From the NCBI GenBank assembly GCA_032158125.1, contig JASKOT010000001.1, positions 434,001 to 498,000 of the forward strand: a stretch of 64,000 nucleotides of DNA, in the 5' to 3' direction. This DNA comes from Papiliotrema nemorosa. Taxonomy: Eukaryota; Basidiomycota; Tremellomycetes; Tremellales; Rhynchogastremaceae. The notes beneath the pieces are model-generated. The model was given only the letters and a program-made list of their open reading frames with translations. It was not told where the DNA came from and did not search any database. This document shows positions 14,332 through 26,752 of this stretch, one piece after another. Position numbers and translations under genes: made by a program. Each line of letters opens with the position of its first letter. Position 1 is the first letter of the stretch.

Positions 14332-17300
14332 ATGAGGGAATCCAATTATTCGTATGCCCCTCAGAACAGGGCGACAATATCCATCACACATCTACTCTAC
14401 GACCGACGTGGTGAGTAAAGCTTTCACACATGGCTCCGCAAAGAATGGCTGGTATATACTTCATCTGGCCGATCATCAGCCATCCTTCCTGCGTCCTACC
14501 CCTCAGACTCCATCTAATCCTGCCATGAAAATACGGACGAACGTCTTGCTGACATTGAACAGCGCTCGATACCAGCAGTCCACTTGCGATTCTAAACAAC
14601 CTCACCTCGCTCACCTATCTCACCCAAACTTCACCACGTATCCGCGAGATCCTCACCCAAGATGGCGGGCTAGAACGACTCATCGATATCCTTCGCGAAT
14701 CTTGCTACTTTCACAAACAAACTCTGACACAAGATTGGTGGGGATTGAACGGTCCACCCACCGCTCGAGTGATCGACCACGACAGAGGATTGGCTCTACG
14801 GCATAGCTTGGCGTTTCAATGCGTGGTCAATATAGGTGTTAGAGGGAGTGAGCAGATTCGGACGAGGGTAGTTCAGGCAGGAGCACTGGATATCGTCGCA
14901 CAGATCTTGGAGACTTGGTTGAAGCAACGCGGTGTGTCGATCTTTGTCGGGTCTCTAGGCAGCCAAGCAGCGGTCGATGCTCGAGCTGCGGGATTACCCA
15001 TTCCGGGTGTGGACACCGATGAACTAGTCACGAGATGGTCTAGGACAGGACATGCGCATCAGACATCTGGAGGAACGATTCGAGCGGGGTCTATCGCTCA
15101 ATTCGTCTCGAATTTGACCGGCATACGACCACCTTCAAGACCCTCGACCAACGACTCGGTCGCCAGTGAAGCGAGAGGCGGAGACACTGATGTCGATATG
15201 GCAGATGCAGAAGGAGGCGATGAAACGACAGATGGTGGATCGGCAGTCGGCGCAGACGATAGTATGGATGTGGACGAGACGCAGGCAACGCAGAGTCATC
15301 ACAATATGCAGCAGGATGAGCCGGAAGAGCCGCAAGCTGGACCCTCGACGACCCCTCGCGCTCGACAAACACTCCTTCCAATGCCGATGCACATTCCTGG
15401 ACGGACGATATACAGCCAACCTAGAGAAACGCTCAGTCAGACTTCGAGTGCCGGCACTTCGCTTTCGGGCGAAGAGTCGGCGCGGTTACCCCGTGCTACG
15501 TCTGATAATGATCTCGCTGTGTCAGGCACTGCCGGAGCTCAGATCAATCGTCCGGCTCCTCTCAATCTGGCTGCACCGAGACTACCAGCTTTGGCTCAAG
15601 ATCCGATAAGTACACAGTCGAGTCCAATGGGAACACCAACGCGGAGCGAAAACGCGGAGGGCGTGCGGTCAAGAGGGAGACGGGGAACTATTGTTGGACG
15701 CCAAATTAATGTCAATTTGGCCCCGAGGAACGATCGCAGGCGGGACCTAGAGGCAGGCAGTGGGACGTCTGACGGAGGGGAAGATGTCGATCTTCCGGCT
15801 GCCATCGTCGCTGCCGGTATTGCGGCTGCCAATGCGCAAGCGATGGAAGGAGGAGGCACGGTCGTCCCAGATGATCCAGGTCTACCGCCCAATGTGGAGA
15901 TTGTCGAGGGAGAGGATGGCTTGTTGGCGGAGGAACCTGATCTCGAGGCGATCGCAGCAGAGCAAGCGAGGCTAGACATGGAAGCGGGAGCTCCCCCTGG
16001 TCAACCCGGAGCGGCGCAGACACCTCGCGTGACCAATGCCCCGGAAGGGACGGTACCTCTAGCGCCAGTCACTGGAACGGCCGAGCAAACGCAGATTATC
16101 ATTGCAAACGGTGCACCACGAGGTTTTCACGATCTTGGTAGCTACGTCGGAATATCCAGCCTACTCAACCCCGGTAATGATCAGTATTCCGACGACAGCA
16201 TCCTTTTGGCCCTACAACTATTGGCTTATTTGTCTAAATACCCTCACGTCCGGAGCGCCTTTCATCACCCTCGACGACCCATGCACCCGACATTCGACTT
16301 GGGTACCGATCCAAAAGAGTTGCCCTTGCCCGAACGACCTGCCATTTCCCAGACACCGAATGTCTTTTCACTTGTGGAGCGATTCACATTCAGGCCTTCC
16401 CCGACGGACCCCTTGTTGCCCCAGTTACCGAAAGAGATTCAGTATTGGGCGGGAGTTATTATGCGGAACGCGTGCAGGAAGGACGAAGCAAAGGGTGGTC
16501 TCAGGCAATGCGCAAACATGGTATGCGGGAAATGGGAAAAGTTTCCGAGACAGTTTGCAAAGTGCAGAAGGTGTAGAAAGGCAAAGTATTGCAGCAAGGA
16601 GTGTCAAAGCCGGGCATGGTCAGATGGACATCGATTCTGGTGAGATATCAATGAGAATGTTGAAAAGGCTGACTTTCTAGGTGTAACTCTCGCTCGGACG
16701 ACTTGCCGAATAACCCTGATGCTGTGGGAACCTCGAATCCGAGGGCAGATGATGATGACGATGACCTAGGCGAGACTGAGATTCCACCCGAGATTATTGC
16801 TCGGATACGCGCTGCTCGACACAATGCCGCAAGAGGCCGCACAGAGGTAGCTCATCCCGGCTTTCCCACACCAGAAGATATACCGCCCCGGCTACGCGAA
16901 ACCGTTGATCGTGGTCGAGGAGGGGCCAATGATATCCCGGACGACATGCAGCAAGCACTGCTGCGACAATCGCTGGGTCCGGATGCGACGACCACGGCAG
17001 CACCTCGCTACCCTGGTCCGGAGATCAATTGGAGACGCGATGACCGAGCACGGTCTCGTACAGCAGAGGGACCATCTCGTGCAGCGATGGCACTTGCCGG
17101 GGCCACAATGAGAGACATCGCCGAGGCGAGACTGAGGACTCAATCTCACAATGTCAACGAAGTACCTTCTAGGCGTACTCGTCAAGATGGGGAGATAGGC
17201 ATACAGGTAGAAAACGTATCTCCTGTGCATCGCGACGCCTCTTTGTACCGCGATGCTCCTCCGGCGCCCCGACTAGCGCATCGAGTGCCTGGACCACCCT

Positions 17301-17539
17301 TGAGCGAACACGTAACGCCTGGATCTGTCGCAGGTCAACTGAGGAGTCCCACGGATATCAGTCCATCAGCGCATAATCGCCCTCTCACACCGGTGCCAGG
17401 ACCGAGCTTCACCTCCCACGCGACCAGCCCGACACCGACGACGGCAGTGCCCGGTATGGACGGTCTGTTGCCTGCGTTGTATAGTGGTCCTCTGCTAAGC
17501 TCAAACAATAATACCGCTGGATCATCCCGTCAGAGGTGA
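14332..17539 (+). CDS. MUB1: MYND zinc-finger protein MUB1/samB
   Basis: Three exons (14332-14410, 14563-16639, 16681-17539) give 1004 residues. The start MRESNYSYAPQNRATISITH and the following TSPRIREILTQDGGLERLID and HSLAFQCVVNIGVRGSEQIR are diagnostic of the Mub1/samB family. A MYND finger lies near residues 679-720 (MVCGKWEKFPRQFAKCRRCR, then KAKYCSKECQ, ending GHRFW plus C). Its last cysteine is split across the second intron. A long disordered, acidic and Ser/Thr-rich middle and a disordered C-terminus flank conserved helical blocks. In yeast Mub1 partners the E3 ligase Ubr2 to ubiquitinate Rpn4. In filamentous fungi samB affects growth and septation. The first intron is unusually long for this window (152 nt), so a short extra exon inside it cannot be excluded. 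Confidence 0.92.
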
Positions 17540-18040
17540 CCCGTTCCAGATGTGAGCAACCCTTTCAGCTTGTCATTTCGTGAGTCTAGCTCATACATAG
17601 ATCTCCTTCATGGCATGAACACCAGCCAATCTTACCGAGTTGTCCCCTGCCTAGTCTTGTCTCTTGTCAATCTTGGTCATGATCCCGCAATACACGCACT
17701 ACATAGCATAAAGGGGATGTCTCTCGTCATAATCTGGTATCTTGTTCTCTCTTTCATTGCATCGAGGTGAAGCTGGAACATCATTCTTGTGTGTATGTAT
17801 CCCGTGAACGAGGTGTGGTATACGCCAGACAATGCGAGCATGGCCGAGAATATTCTTTGCCGAGGAGCGATTTGCCACCCGAATCAACCGATTTCCTATA
17901 TACCCGGACCCCGAAGGACATGATCCATCTTGATGCTCGACTTTTTTGCATTGACCATTGGATACCCCTTTCATATACCACACGAGGGCGACGTAGAAGG
18001 ATAGAAAACTGTCATCAGCGGAAGTAGCCTGGCTTTCACC
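17540..18040. other. Spacer MUB1 - HSP78
   Basis: 501 bases, the presumed HSP78 promoter. A GAATATTC inverted pair near 17848-17855 resembles two adjoining heat-shock units (GAAnnTTC), which would suit an Hsp78 gene, but a third unit in phase is not clear. No gene is supported. Confidence 0.35.
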
Positions 18041-20798
18041 ATGATCGCCCGTAAACGCCTGCTTAGGAGTACAGCTCGAGCTGCCATCTACCACCCTTCA
18101 CCATTACCCTCTCGGAGCCCTCTTGCCGCTCGGCCAAGCTCCATCACTAGCTCGACGGGAATCCGTACATACGCACAAGGTCCTCCTGGAAACAACGGCA
18201 ATCCACCGTATGGCGGTGGGGGTGGGGGTGGAGGTGGCCCACGAGGTCCAGGCGGTCCCGGAGGACCAGGAGGGCCATTTGGAGGTGGAGGAAACCCATT
18301 CGGCGGAATGAGGTTCCCAGGTCAGCAAGCCGCGCCTGAGAAAGGAGAATACCTCAAACAGTTCTCTGTGGACTTGACAGATCTGGCGAGGAAGGGAAAG
18401 TTGGATCCCGTCATTGGGAGAGATGAGGAGATTAGGAGGACAATACAGATCTTGTCGAGGCGATCGAAATCCAATCCAGTTTTACTGGGTCTTGCGGTGA
18501 GTTTGGCTAATCTCTAGGAGGAAGAAGTGCTGACGGGTCTAGGGTGTGGGTAAGACGGCGATTTTGGAAGGTCTTGCAACGAGGATAGTGAACAAGGAGG
18601 TTCCAGAGGTGAGTGCCACATTGGGCGGTATCGCAATGCACTTGCGCTGACCATATTCCAGAGTTTGCATGACAAGCGTCTGCTATCCTTGGACTTGTCC
18701 CAGTTGATGGCGGGTACGGGAATACGAGGAGAGTTTGAGACTCGGTTCAAGGGCTTGTTGAAAGATATCGATGAAGAAGGAGGAAATGTCATTTGCTTTA
18801 TCGATGAAATACACACTCTTTTGGTGAGTGCATATGAATCAAGATTCAATCAGCTGACGAGATAGAACCTCGGAAAAGCCGAAGGATCTCTCGATGCGGG
18901 AAATATGATCAAGCCTGCCCTCGCTCGAGGTCTGCAGTTGGTCGGTGCTACGACTCCGGATGAGTACCGAAAGACAATCGAGAAGGACCCGGCCTTGCAG
19001 CGTCGTTTCCAGCCGATTCAAGTGAACGAGCCTTCGATCGAATCGACCATTTCGATACTGAGAGGTCTGAAACCCAGGTTTGAAACGCATCACGGAGTGC
19101 AAATCGCCGACTCGGCTTTGGTCACCGCCGCACTGTATTCCGACCGTTATGTCCCGGATAGATTTTTACCCGACAAAGCGATTGATCTTGTGGATGAGGC
19201 TTCGTCCGCTCTCAAATTGGCTCAAGAGTCGAAACCTGCCGCATTGGAAAAGCTGGATCGCGATATCGTCACTTTGGAGATCGAGCGCGAGTCATTGAAG
19301 AACGAAGAAGACTCGTTCTCCGTGACTCGTCTGGAGACGGTCGAAAAGGAGCTCGCGGATATGAAGGACGAACAAGGACGTCTCGCCGGGATCTGGCAGC
19401 AAGAAAGAAGTCGTCTGGCGGAGATCAAGGCGATCAAGGAACAGATTGATCAGGCCACGGTCGATCTGGAAAATGCTCAAAGAGAAGGCGACTTCGAAAA
19501 GGCGTCCAGGTTACGATTCTCGACCATCCCTTCGCTGCAGAAACAGCTGCCAAAGGCACAAGCAGAGCTGACCTCGGAGCAGGAAGGGGATGCCAGCATG
19601 ACTGTTCGAGATCGAGTTACTTCGGAAGATATCGCTGTCGTCGTGGCAAAGTCGACCGGTATACCAGTGTCGAATCTACTCAAGGGAGAACGAGAAAAGC
19701 TCATACACATGGAAGATTCGCTCAAGCAGCGTGTGGTCGGGCAAGATCAGGTGGTACACGCAGTCAGCGACGCCATTCGACTCTCCAGAGCTGGGCTGCA
19801 ATCGCCGTCTCGGCCGCTCGCTTCCTTCCTATTCCTTGGTCCGACGGGAGTCGGAAAGAGCGAGTTGACCAAATCGCTTGCAGAGTTCCTCTTTGCGGAT
19901 GAGAAGCGGGCTTTGATCCAGCTCAATATGTCGGAGTTTCACGACAAGCATACCATCTCTCGACTGGTTGGTTCGACAGCTGGATTTGTGGGATACGAAG
20001 AAGGTGGCCAATTGACGGAAGCGGTTCGACGAAGGCCATACGCCGTGGTGGTGTTTGACGAGATTGAGAAAGCCCATCCGGATGTGGCGAATATCCTTCT
20101 ACAGATCCTGGATGAAGGTGTATTGACCGATGGACAAGGTCGACAGGTCAACTTCAAAAACACCATCATCTGTCTAACATCCAATCTTGGCTCAGAGGCA
20201 TTATACGAGCCAAACGCCACGAATCCGGATGGTAGTGTCACCGACGCAACTAGGGAAGAGGTGTTGAGGGATGTAGGAAGATTCTTCCGACCAGAGTTGA
20301 TCAATCGATTGGACGAATTGTTGGTATTCAACAAGCTGCCTCCAGGAGTTATACTTGATATTGTGGGATTGCGAATCAACGAACTGCAAAAACGACTCGA
20401 CGCCAGGAGGATTGTGCTTGACGTCAATGAAGAAGCGAGGATATGGTTGGCTAGTAAAGGCTACTCGGAGCAATTTGGCGCCAGGGCAGTGACGAGGGTG
20501 ATCAGGGACAGGTTGGTCACTGTCGTCGCCGGAAAATTGTTGTCAGGCGAGATCAAGTGAGTCTTTTGGCAATTTGAACATATTCTCCAGAGCTGACGTG
20601 CGTAGGGATGAAGAGATTGTCAAAGTCACAGTACGCGAAGACGATCTGTCAATTACTTCGTCTCCCGGTCCAAGGTCTACGCCTGTTCAAGAATCGACAC
20701 AGTCTCAAGGCAGCAGTGAACCTAGAACACTGGAAGTACTCGAAGACGAGATTGAGGAGGTCGAGCCGGATGAGACGAGGCCCGGATCCTCCGCGTAG
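18041..20798 (+). CDS. HSP78: Mitochondrial ClpB-type disaggregase HSP78
   Basis: Five exons encode a roughly 855-residue class I Clp/Hsp100 ATPase. The N-terminus ([17 protein letters not shown]) is a mitochondrial presequence. A striking glycine-rich segment follows ([18 protein letters not shown], about residues 50-90). NBD1 has [14 protein letters not shown] (Walker A) and [12 protein letters not shown] (Walker B). The coiled-coil middle domain is followed by NBD2 with [16 protein letters not shown] and [15 protein letters not shown]. The Clp N-domain is missing, as in other Hsp78 proteins. A 60-residue acidic, Ser/Thr-rich tail extends past the usual end. The protein would resolubilise aggregated matrix proteins with mtHsp70. 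Introns are 45-52 nt. The Gly-rich linker between targeting signal and NBD1 is not standard and may be lineage-specific. Confidence 0.95.
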
Positions 20799-21137
20799 GT
20801 GGATTGATGGGGTGGTAGTCGGTTTGTGTAGTCATAGATACTGTATACACTTTAGTGTTGTTTCAATATATAATGATCAAATTAGACCTTCATCACATCT
20901 CATGTATCGCTCTACTCAAAGCGACAAGTCCCCTTTCAGAGAACGACGACGCACAGACCTCTCGCCACCCGAGACTACACCTCCGCCGTCTTTGGCTTAT
21001 CTCTCCTCTTTCTATAACCATCATTGTCCTGCACCTCTTGGTGGTGATTAATTTCCGGTAGCACCGTCTTTCTTGTGTCGTGGTGACGAGCTTGAATAGC
21101 GACGAGCGGCGCGTAGGATAAATATTCACGGAGGAAG

Positions 21138-21939
21138 ATGCCGGGAATGGGCCGGAACGACATGTCAGCGTCGAGGTGGGTCATCATCCTGCTCATGAGC
21201 CACCTCTAGGAAGAGTTCACCCAGGGACTGATGTTATAGATCAAGAAGGAAAGGCCTAAAGTCGCTCGAACCGAAGCATGACAGGATCGACTATTCCTTC
21301 ATTCGCCGCCAACCTCTGCTCTACTTCCCCACTTCCGCCGAGAACACTCTTCCCCAGTGCACAGAAGACCACTCCCGGGGACTGACTGCGACTGCAAGGG
21401 CGGAAAAGCCAGAAGATCCGCTAGAGAAAGCGAACAGGGTGGAGTTCGAGTATCCCTTTGCCCGAAAGCACTTCAGGGAGGTTTGGTTGGTCCGAGCGCA
21501 GGGAGGCGCAGCGGTCGAAAAGTGCAGTGCGCAAGAGCCAGTCAGGAGATGCCATCAGCGCGAGGGAGTGGAGAATCAAGAGCGTACCAATCGTTTGGCT
21601 TCGATGGATCAGGACCGAGGTAATCAGACTCTGGAACCAGACCCTCCATGGTATCTTCGACCAAGTCCCCCAGAAGACAAGCGTCAGCGAGGAAGGAAGA
21701 GGAAGCGGAGGAACGAGGAGAATATAGACCTGACTGCGAACATCAGTATGTGTCTGTATCAAACTCATCAGGAGTCAGTGCGAGAGGACGACTGACGGCA
21801 GCTGACAGTCAATCTCGAAGGAAGGTCGGGGAGATTCTTGCCCAATCAAACCTTGCTTGTCTGCCTTTGTCCTCTCCTTAAACGGGTCCGAAAGCTTGAG
21901 CAGTCCTCTCCACTGTACACAGCGTTGTATAGCGGTTGA
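21138..21939 (+). CDS. Uncharacterised basic protein (model uncertain)
   Basis: Three exons (21138-21175, 21240-21745, 21809-21939) splice in frame into 224 residues. Both introns look genuine: GTGGGT with CTGATGTTATAG, and GTATGT with GCTGACAG. The middle exon is open for 168 codons. The product is rich in Arg and Glu and includes KSLEPKHDRIDYSF, EFEYPFARKHFREVWLV, LEPDPPWYLRP and a basic run KRQRGRKRKRR that could act as a nuclear signal. No domain is recognised. The minus strand of the same interval also has protein-like open frames, for example one around 21555-21735 and a short frame ending near 21167, but they lack good splice signals. I favour the plus strand on splice evidence and cannot assign a function. 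Confidence 0.4.
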
Positions 21940-22119
21940 AGGCAGGATCGTACATGGCTCGTCCGGTGTTGCGAGACGTCTTGTCATGCCACATACATAT
22001 TTCACTTATTAGGCAACTCGGGCGTGAAGGACGAGAGCGAACATGCATATTAGTCATCGTGCGGTAATATTATAAGTGACCTCCTCTATGAGCAGACCGT
22101 TCGGTCTCTGATTATACTT

Positions 22120-24474
22120 CTATGCTCTCGATAAGCCGCCCTGCTCTCTTTGTAATCTCATCACACCCCATCCCTTCACTGCCATCACTACTACGGTCCA
22201 GCAGAAGACCAAACTCGTCAGGGCGATCGTAAAGTTCAAAAAGGCCATCATATCGTCGTATCCCGCTCGCATTGCCGCGAAGCAGATCTCCTCGTTGGAA
22301 AGCATAAAGACGATTCCACCGGCAGCCCAGCCGAAAGCGGTAAGCATCTCGGTAGGCGGTCGACCGGGCAGCGTGGACTCGGTAGGGGGTCGGATGTATA
22401 GGAAGAAATAGGTCAGGAATCGGAATGCTGATCCCCCCGCAAGGAGTACACCCCATAGTTTGTGGATTTCCACCTGGAAGACGTAGTTTTGATGATGAGC
22501 AGCCATGGCAAGGCCGGTCTATCCAATCAGCTCTGGTCAGGGTACAAACAGAATGTACTGACAACTGCAATGACCAACGCCGGCAGGGGGTTGAAGCTAA
22601 AGACATAAGATGGTGGCTCTTCTGGTCGTCCTCGTGTTGTCTTGGCGGAACCTAGAATACGCCTGATCGTCTTTGATTCCAGAAGCATACCGGACAGCCC
22701 TGCGAACCAAAACCTACATGTCAGCAAGTGCCTACGTGAGAGCCGGGTCACTCACATGACGGCGATTGAGATGTGCTGGACTTGCTTGACATTGTAGGGA
22801 CTGCCAGGAGCAGCACCTAATCGTTCCAGCCAAGTGTTGGTGATTCCGTATGTGAAGATGACGGCACATTCGACCATTTCTGCCGTGGGTCCTGCTCGAG
22901 CGCTAGGTTTTCTGTTCCATGCCCATCCGAGATCTGCGTATGCACCGAGATATCGAGCAAAAGTGAGGAGACCGTAGCCGAAGAAGATGCTACCTTTGAT
23001 ATAGTGCGCCACACAGCTGTTTACGTAGCTACCCCGGCACATGCCCTATTTGATGAGTTATGATTCGCAGATTGGCCTATATGAGCTCACGGTGTAAGTT
23101 GCGAAGCCCGCAATCAGCGTGATATATGCGAAAACGACCTGGAACCTTCTGACCCAAGTGAGAGCCGTTTGACCAACCGCAATGAAACGATTTTGCGTTC
23201 CACTTGCTTCAGGTTGTCTCCAGGCCGAGCTTGTTTCCCCGGCAGTATCATCGTGTGCGTCGTATGCTCCGGCTCGACCCTGATAATGTTTGGGAGTAAC
23301 CTCTGTCGGTAACTCTCCAACAGGGCTTTCGTGCAGTGTGCCATCTGATCCTGTAGAGTGTCGAGATGGCGGAGACCAGTGACGGAGCAAGGAAGGTCGA
23401 CGAGGGTGTTGGTTGGATCGAGAGAGAGTTCTTGATGGGATATCCTCGTCTTCCTCGTCGTCTCCCAGAGCGAACACGACGTGCTGCTCCGGCTCATCTC
23501 GGATCTCGTTCCCATCCTCTCCCTCAACAAGTCCTACCATCTCATATCGGTTGGGAAGATCCACTGATTGACGCGTGAGCATGTGTCCGATCTCCTTCCA
23601 CGATGCATTCTGGGATCTTCGTAGGTTTATAGCTCTTTGAATCAGGTGGAACGAATCGAAGATAGCCAGAATGTAAGATGAGAAGAGGAGGATGCAAACG
23701 AGTCGCGAGTAGATGCTTCCCTCATACCTGCTCAATCAGCCACCATGGTATTTGTGTCGATCTCACCTATCAGGGGTAGCTGTCTTGTACGCAGCTCCCG
23801 CCAGCCATCCGAGAGTTGCCAGTACTAAAAAGCCAAGGTTGACCAGGTGATGCGAGGGGTGCTCAGCCGCCCTTAATGCCAAAGCTATACGTCAGTGAGG
23901 TCGTCACACGAAGGCGATTTCACGACTGACCCAGAGGTAAGACTGCAAAGTATGCCATGTAGAAACCGACAGCATGAGCAATGACCAGACCCTTGTGACC
24001 ATATGCGGTTTCTGGATCCCATTCTTCGTCAAAGTCCTCCCCGAAAATCGCTGTATCGTTATCTAGCCTGAAATCCGCGGCCAAATATGAAGGAGGGAAT
24101 TTATGCCAGAAGTGGATGTCTACATCGTCGAGGATATCTTTGGGTGCCGCATGTGAGCCATGGGAATGACCGCCGTGGGGGTCTGGGGGGTTGTGGTGAC
24201 CGCTGTTCGGTGCAGGGGTGACGACTGCCGACAGGTGAGAGGGAGCGGGCATTTCGGCGACCGAGTCGATCATGTCCATTCCTGCCATGTCACCGTCGAC
24301 CTCATGAGCGGCTTCGTGGTGACCATGCTCATGATCATGCTGCCGAAGTCGCAGGTCATTGGTAGTAGGGGTTGCAGGGTATGCATGGGCGCATAGAGCG
24401 AGAAGAGTGGTCCAGAGGAATAAAGTCGTGACGCAGGAAGAAGTAGCCATCTTGGACTGATTAGAGCGGCGCAT
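22120..24474 (-). CDS. Ytp1-like polytopic membrane protein with His-rich lumenal domain
   Basis: The gene reads leftward in about eight exons. A start at 24474 or 24450 precedes a signal peptide (TTLFLWTTLLALCAHAYP). Then comes a His/Asp/Pro-rich segment with HDHEHGHHEAAH and HGGHSHGSHAAP. A DUF2427-like region follows, ending with a membrane span (KGLVIAHAVGFYMAYFAVLP). Further spans (RLVCILLFSSYILAIFDSF, VVFAYITLIAGFATYT, IKGSIFFGYGLLTFARYLG and others) match the fungal Ytp1 family. A cytosolic insert between spans contains acidic and Ser-rich sequence (GDDEEDEDIPSRTLSRSNQH). The C-terminal exon carries MLSNEEICFAAMRAGYDD and a last hydrophobic helix. Ytp1 function is unknown. The His-rich lumenal loop suggests binding of zinc, copper or another transition metal, which is inference only. 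Confidence 0.85.
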
Positions 24475-25387
24475 AAATCCCCTTGCCCTTCCTCCAGAAA
24501 AGTTCGACGTTGATCGGGTCGACGCTACGAGGACTATGAGCTGAAGGTGATGATGCTGATAGAAAGAAGTGGTCTCGACAATGAGAATATTCTCATGCCC
24601 TCCTTTGAGCAGTATGTATGTGAGGTGGCTTTGTAAGCACTGTCTGTCGCCTCTGCCGAGGCGTTGATGGGGGTCGGTTATTATACGAGCAGTCCTTGGC
24701 CCTTGTAGCCCGCCTGACTCCGTTCTCGACTCGCCGCGGATGTCTACGGAGTTTCAATGCCAGGTATACATACATGACGTATGTCTTTGAATCGACCTTG
24801 CACCTGCCCTTTTGTTGACATGTCCAGCCAACGTAGGCTGTCCGAGATGCAACGGCCTGCTGCAGACCTCCTAGGCCGATCTAGCAATTGAGCCAGACAC
24901 CTTTTAGTCACATTTGACATGTCATCCTGCCATCCTGGACATTTCGGGGCTGTAGCCCTCCTGCCCGTTGTGGGGGATGCAACAGATTTGATTAGAACAG
25001 GATGGGCTTACACTATGATGCCCGAAGGTGACGGATGCCGAGCTACGTATCTCTCCTCATCATCTTTTCGTCTCAAGTCCCTCTCCGACGATCGCAGCCC
25101 TCAACTCCCTCTTAATATCGCTTCGACCCAGCAGACTTGACAGGGAAGCGGCTCAGCATAAGCCCTGTCTGCATATGCAAGCGATAAGGTGGGATGCTTT
25201 CACCCTGCTCGACAGCGACGCAGCAAAGATTTTGGGTGATTACTTACGGCCGGTCAGGCACGGAGACATGGACTGATTGTGCGGGGCATTCTGTCTGCTT
25301 CCGACGGAAAAGTTTGTTAGCCAGAGATCCAGAGAGGAATTTCAGAAACGCAGCATCAATCACAATCCTAGCAGAACTACGACCAGT
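24475..25387. other. Divergent promoter region, Ytp1-like / EFM7
   Basis: 913 bases between start codons of divergent genes. Open frames on both strands are short and unsupported. One plus-strand frame runs into EFM7 from about 25277 without recognisable content. No repeat or RNA gene is seen. Confidence 0.4.
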
Positions 25388-26465
25388 ATGCAACAAGAGC
25401 ATATCAACGCAGAGGCAGGACCATCCTCTCCAGTATCGGATGACGAAGATGTCGGGTTTGGGCTTGATGATCTGTTGCCCGTATGTCCGAAAATCCCTTC
25501 CCCTCCGACGTGATGTTGACAATCGCAGGAACCAGAATCGCCTACACCCATCCCCTTTTCTTTCGCTACATATGAACCGCCAGAAGGCTTTTCTTTAGAC
25601 GTATCAGATGGGAGGAGGCAGATAGTAACAAGGCTGGTGGGATCGCATCCGCTATGGGGTCATTACCTGTATGTCCGGTCATGTGCACCTTTTAGTGAGC
25701 CTGACCTCCTCCTAGCTGGAATACATCTCGAGTGCTCTCAGACTACCTTCTTCGAAATCCTGAGCTTTATCGAGAACGCTCAGTGTTGGAGCTCGGCGCC
25801 GGTGCAGGTCTGCCGAGTCTAGTCACCGCCGTCTCGGGCGCTGCGTCGGTCCTGGTAACAGATTATCCGGATCAACAGCTTGTCGATAACCTCGAGTACA
25901 ATGTCGATTGCAATGTCCCATCTTCCTTGCGAGACAAGGTCGACGTGGATGTCAGTGAATTCGATTAGCCTTCAAGGAATAGTGCTCATATGCAGGGCTT
26001 CGTCTGGGGAGGTAAACTGTCGAAAGGCAAGGCGAAAGCAGAAAATGGGGAGGGCTACGACCTGATCATCCTCAGTGACCTCGTCTTCAATCACTCTCAG
26101 GTGAGTCTCATGAAACGACTAAGCTACCAGAGCTGATGTAACAGCATCCCGCCTTGATAACATCTGTCAACTCCCTTCTGGCGCCCTTGCATCCCGAGTA
26201 TCCCTCGACAGATCTCGCCCATACCCCTTGTCTCTTGGTATTCTTCACGCATCATCGACCCCATCTCGCAGAGGCGGATATGGCATTCTTCCCCGCATTG
26301 GCTCAATCGGGGAATGGCTGGACCTACGAAAAAATAGTTGATGAGTTTGCGGGAGCCATGTTTGAGAATGATCCAGGAGACGCGACGGTGAGGGGAACGG
26401 TCAAAGGGTGGAGGGCATGGAGGACTGGACCTGGGGAACAGACCGGAGAGCTACTTCAGACATGA
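25388..26465 (+). CDS. EFM7: Protein-lysine/N-terminal methyltransferase EFM7 (Nnt1-like)
   Basis: An acidic start (SSPVSDDEDVGFGLDDLLPEP) is followed by FATYEPPEGFSL, RLVGSHPLWGHYLWN, and the SAM-binding motif I SVLELGAGAGLPSLV. Motif II is SVLVTDYPDQQLVDNLEYN. The later block YDLIILSDLVFNHSQ and the segment PCLLVFFTHHRPHLAEADMAFF match the Efm7/Nnt1 family of seven-beta-strand methyltransferases. In yeast Efm7 methylates the N-terminus and adjacent lysine of elongation factor eEF1A. Exons are separated by about four short introns near 25480, 25670, 25950 and 26100. The start at 25388 gives the usual length. The older annotation of this family as nicotinamide N-methyltransferase is not supported by the yeast biochemistry. 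Confidence 0.9.
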
Positions 26466-26752
26466 TGCATCCTAGGTTTTGCATTGTGCGGAGGTGTAGG
26501 GCTCGTATACGATGCATCCGAGTAGGTGAATGGCGCGTTGATAGCGGCGACCACCGGAGATGACGATTGCCGCCCGAGTGCTGCATCCCTGTCTGTGTTT
26601 CCACACCCAACACCCATCTATACAATCTTGTCCGGCACCTATATCATCCCGACTACGCACCTACGCACGATCTGATGCTTGTCGGAACATCTAAACATTA
26701 TACATAATCTCGCATTGTAGTGCCGTACCGGACTAGCGAGACCGATAAAACC

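Noticed and set aside
20975..21196. A 73-codon minus-strand open frame downstream of HSP78
   Set aside because: It overlaps the first exon of the preferred plus-strand gene and lacks homology I can name. Kept only as part of the both-strands ambiguity.
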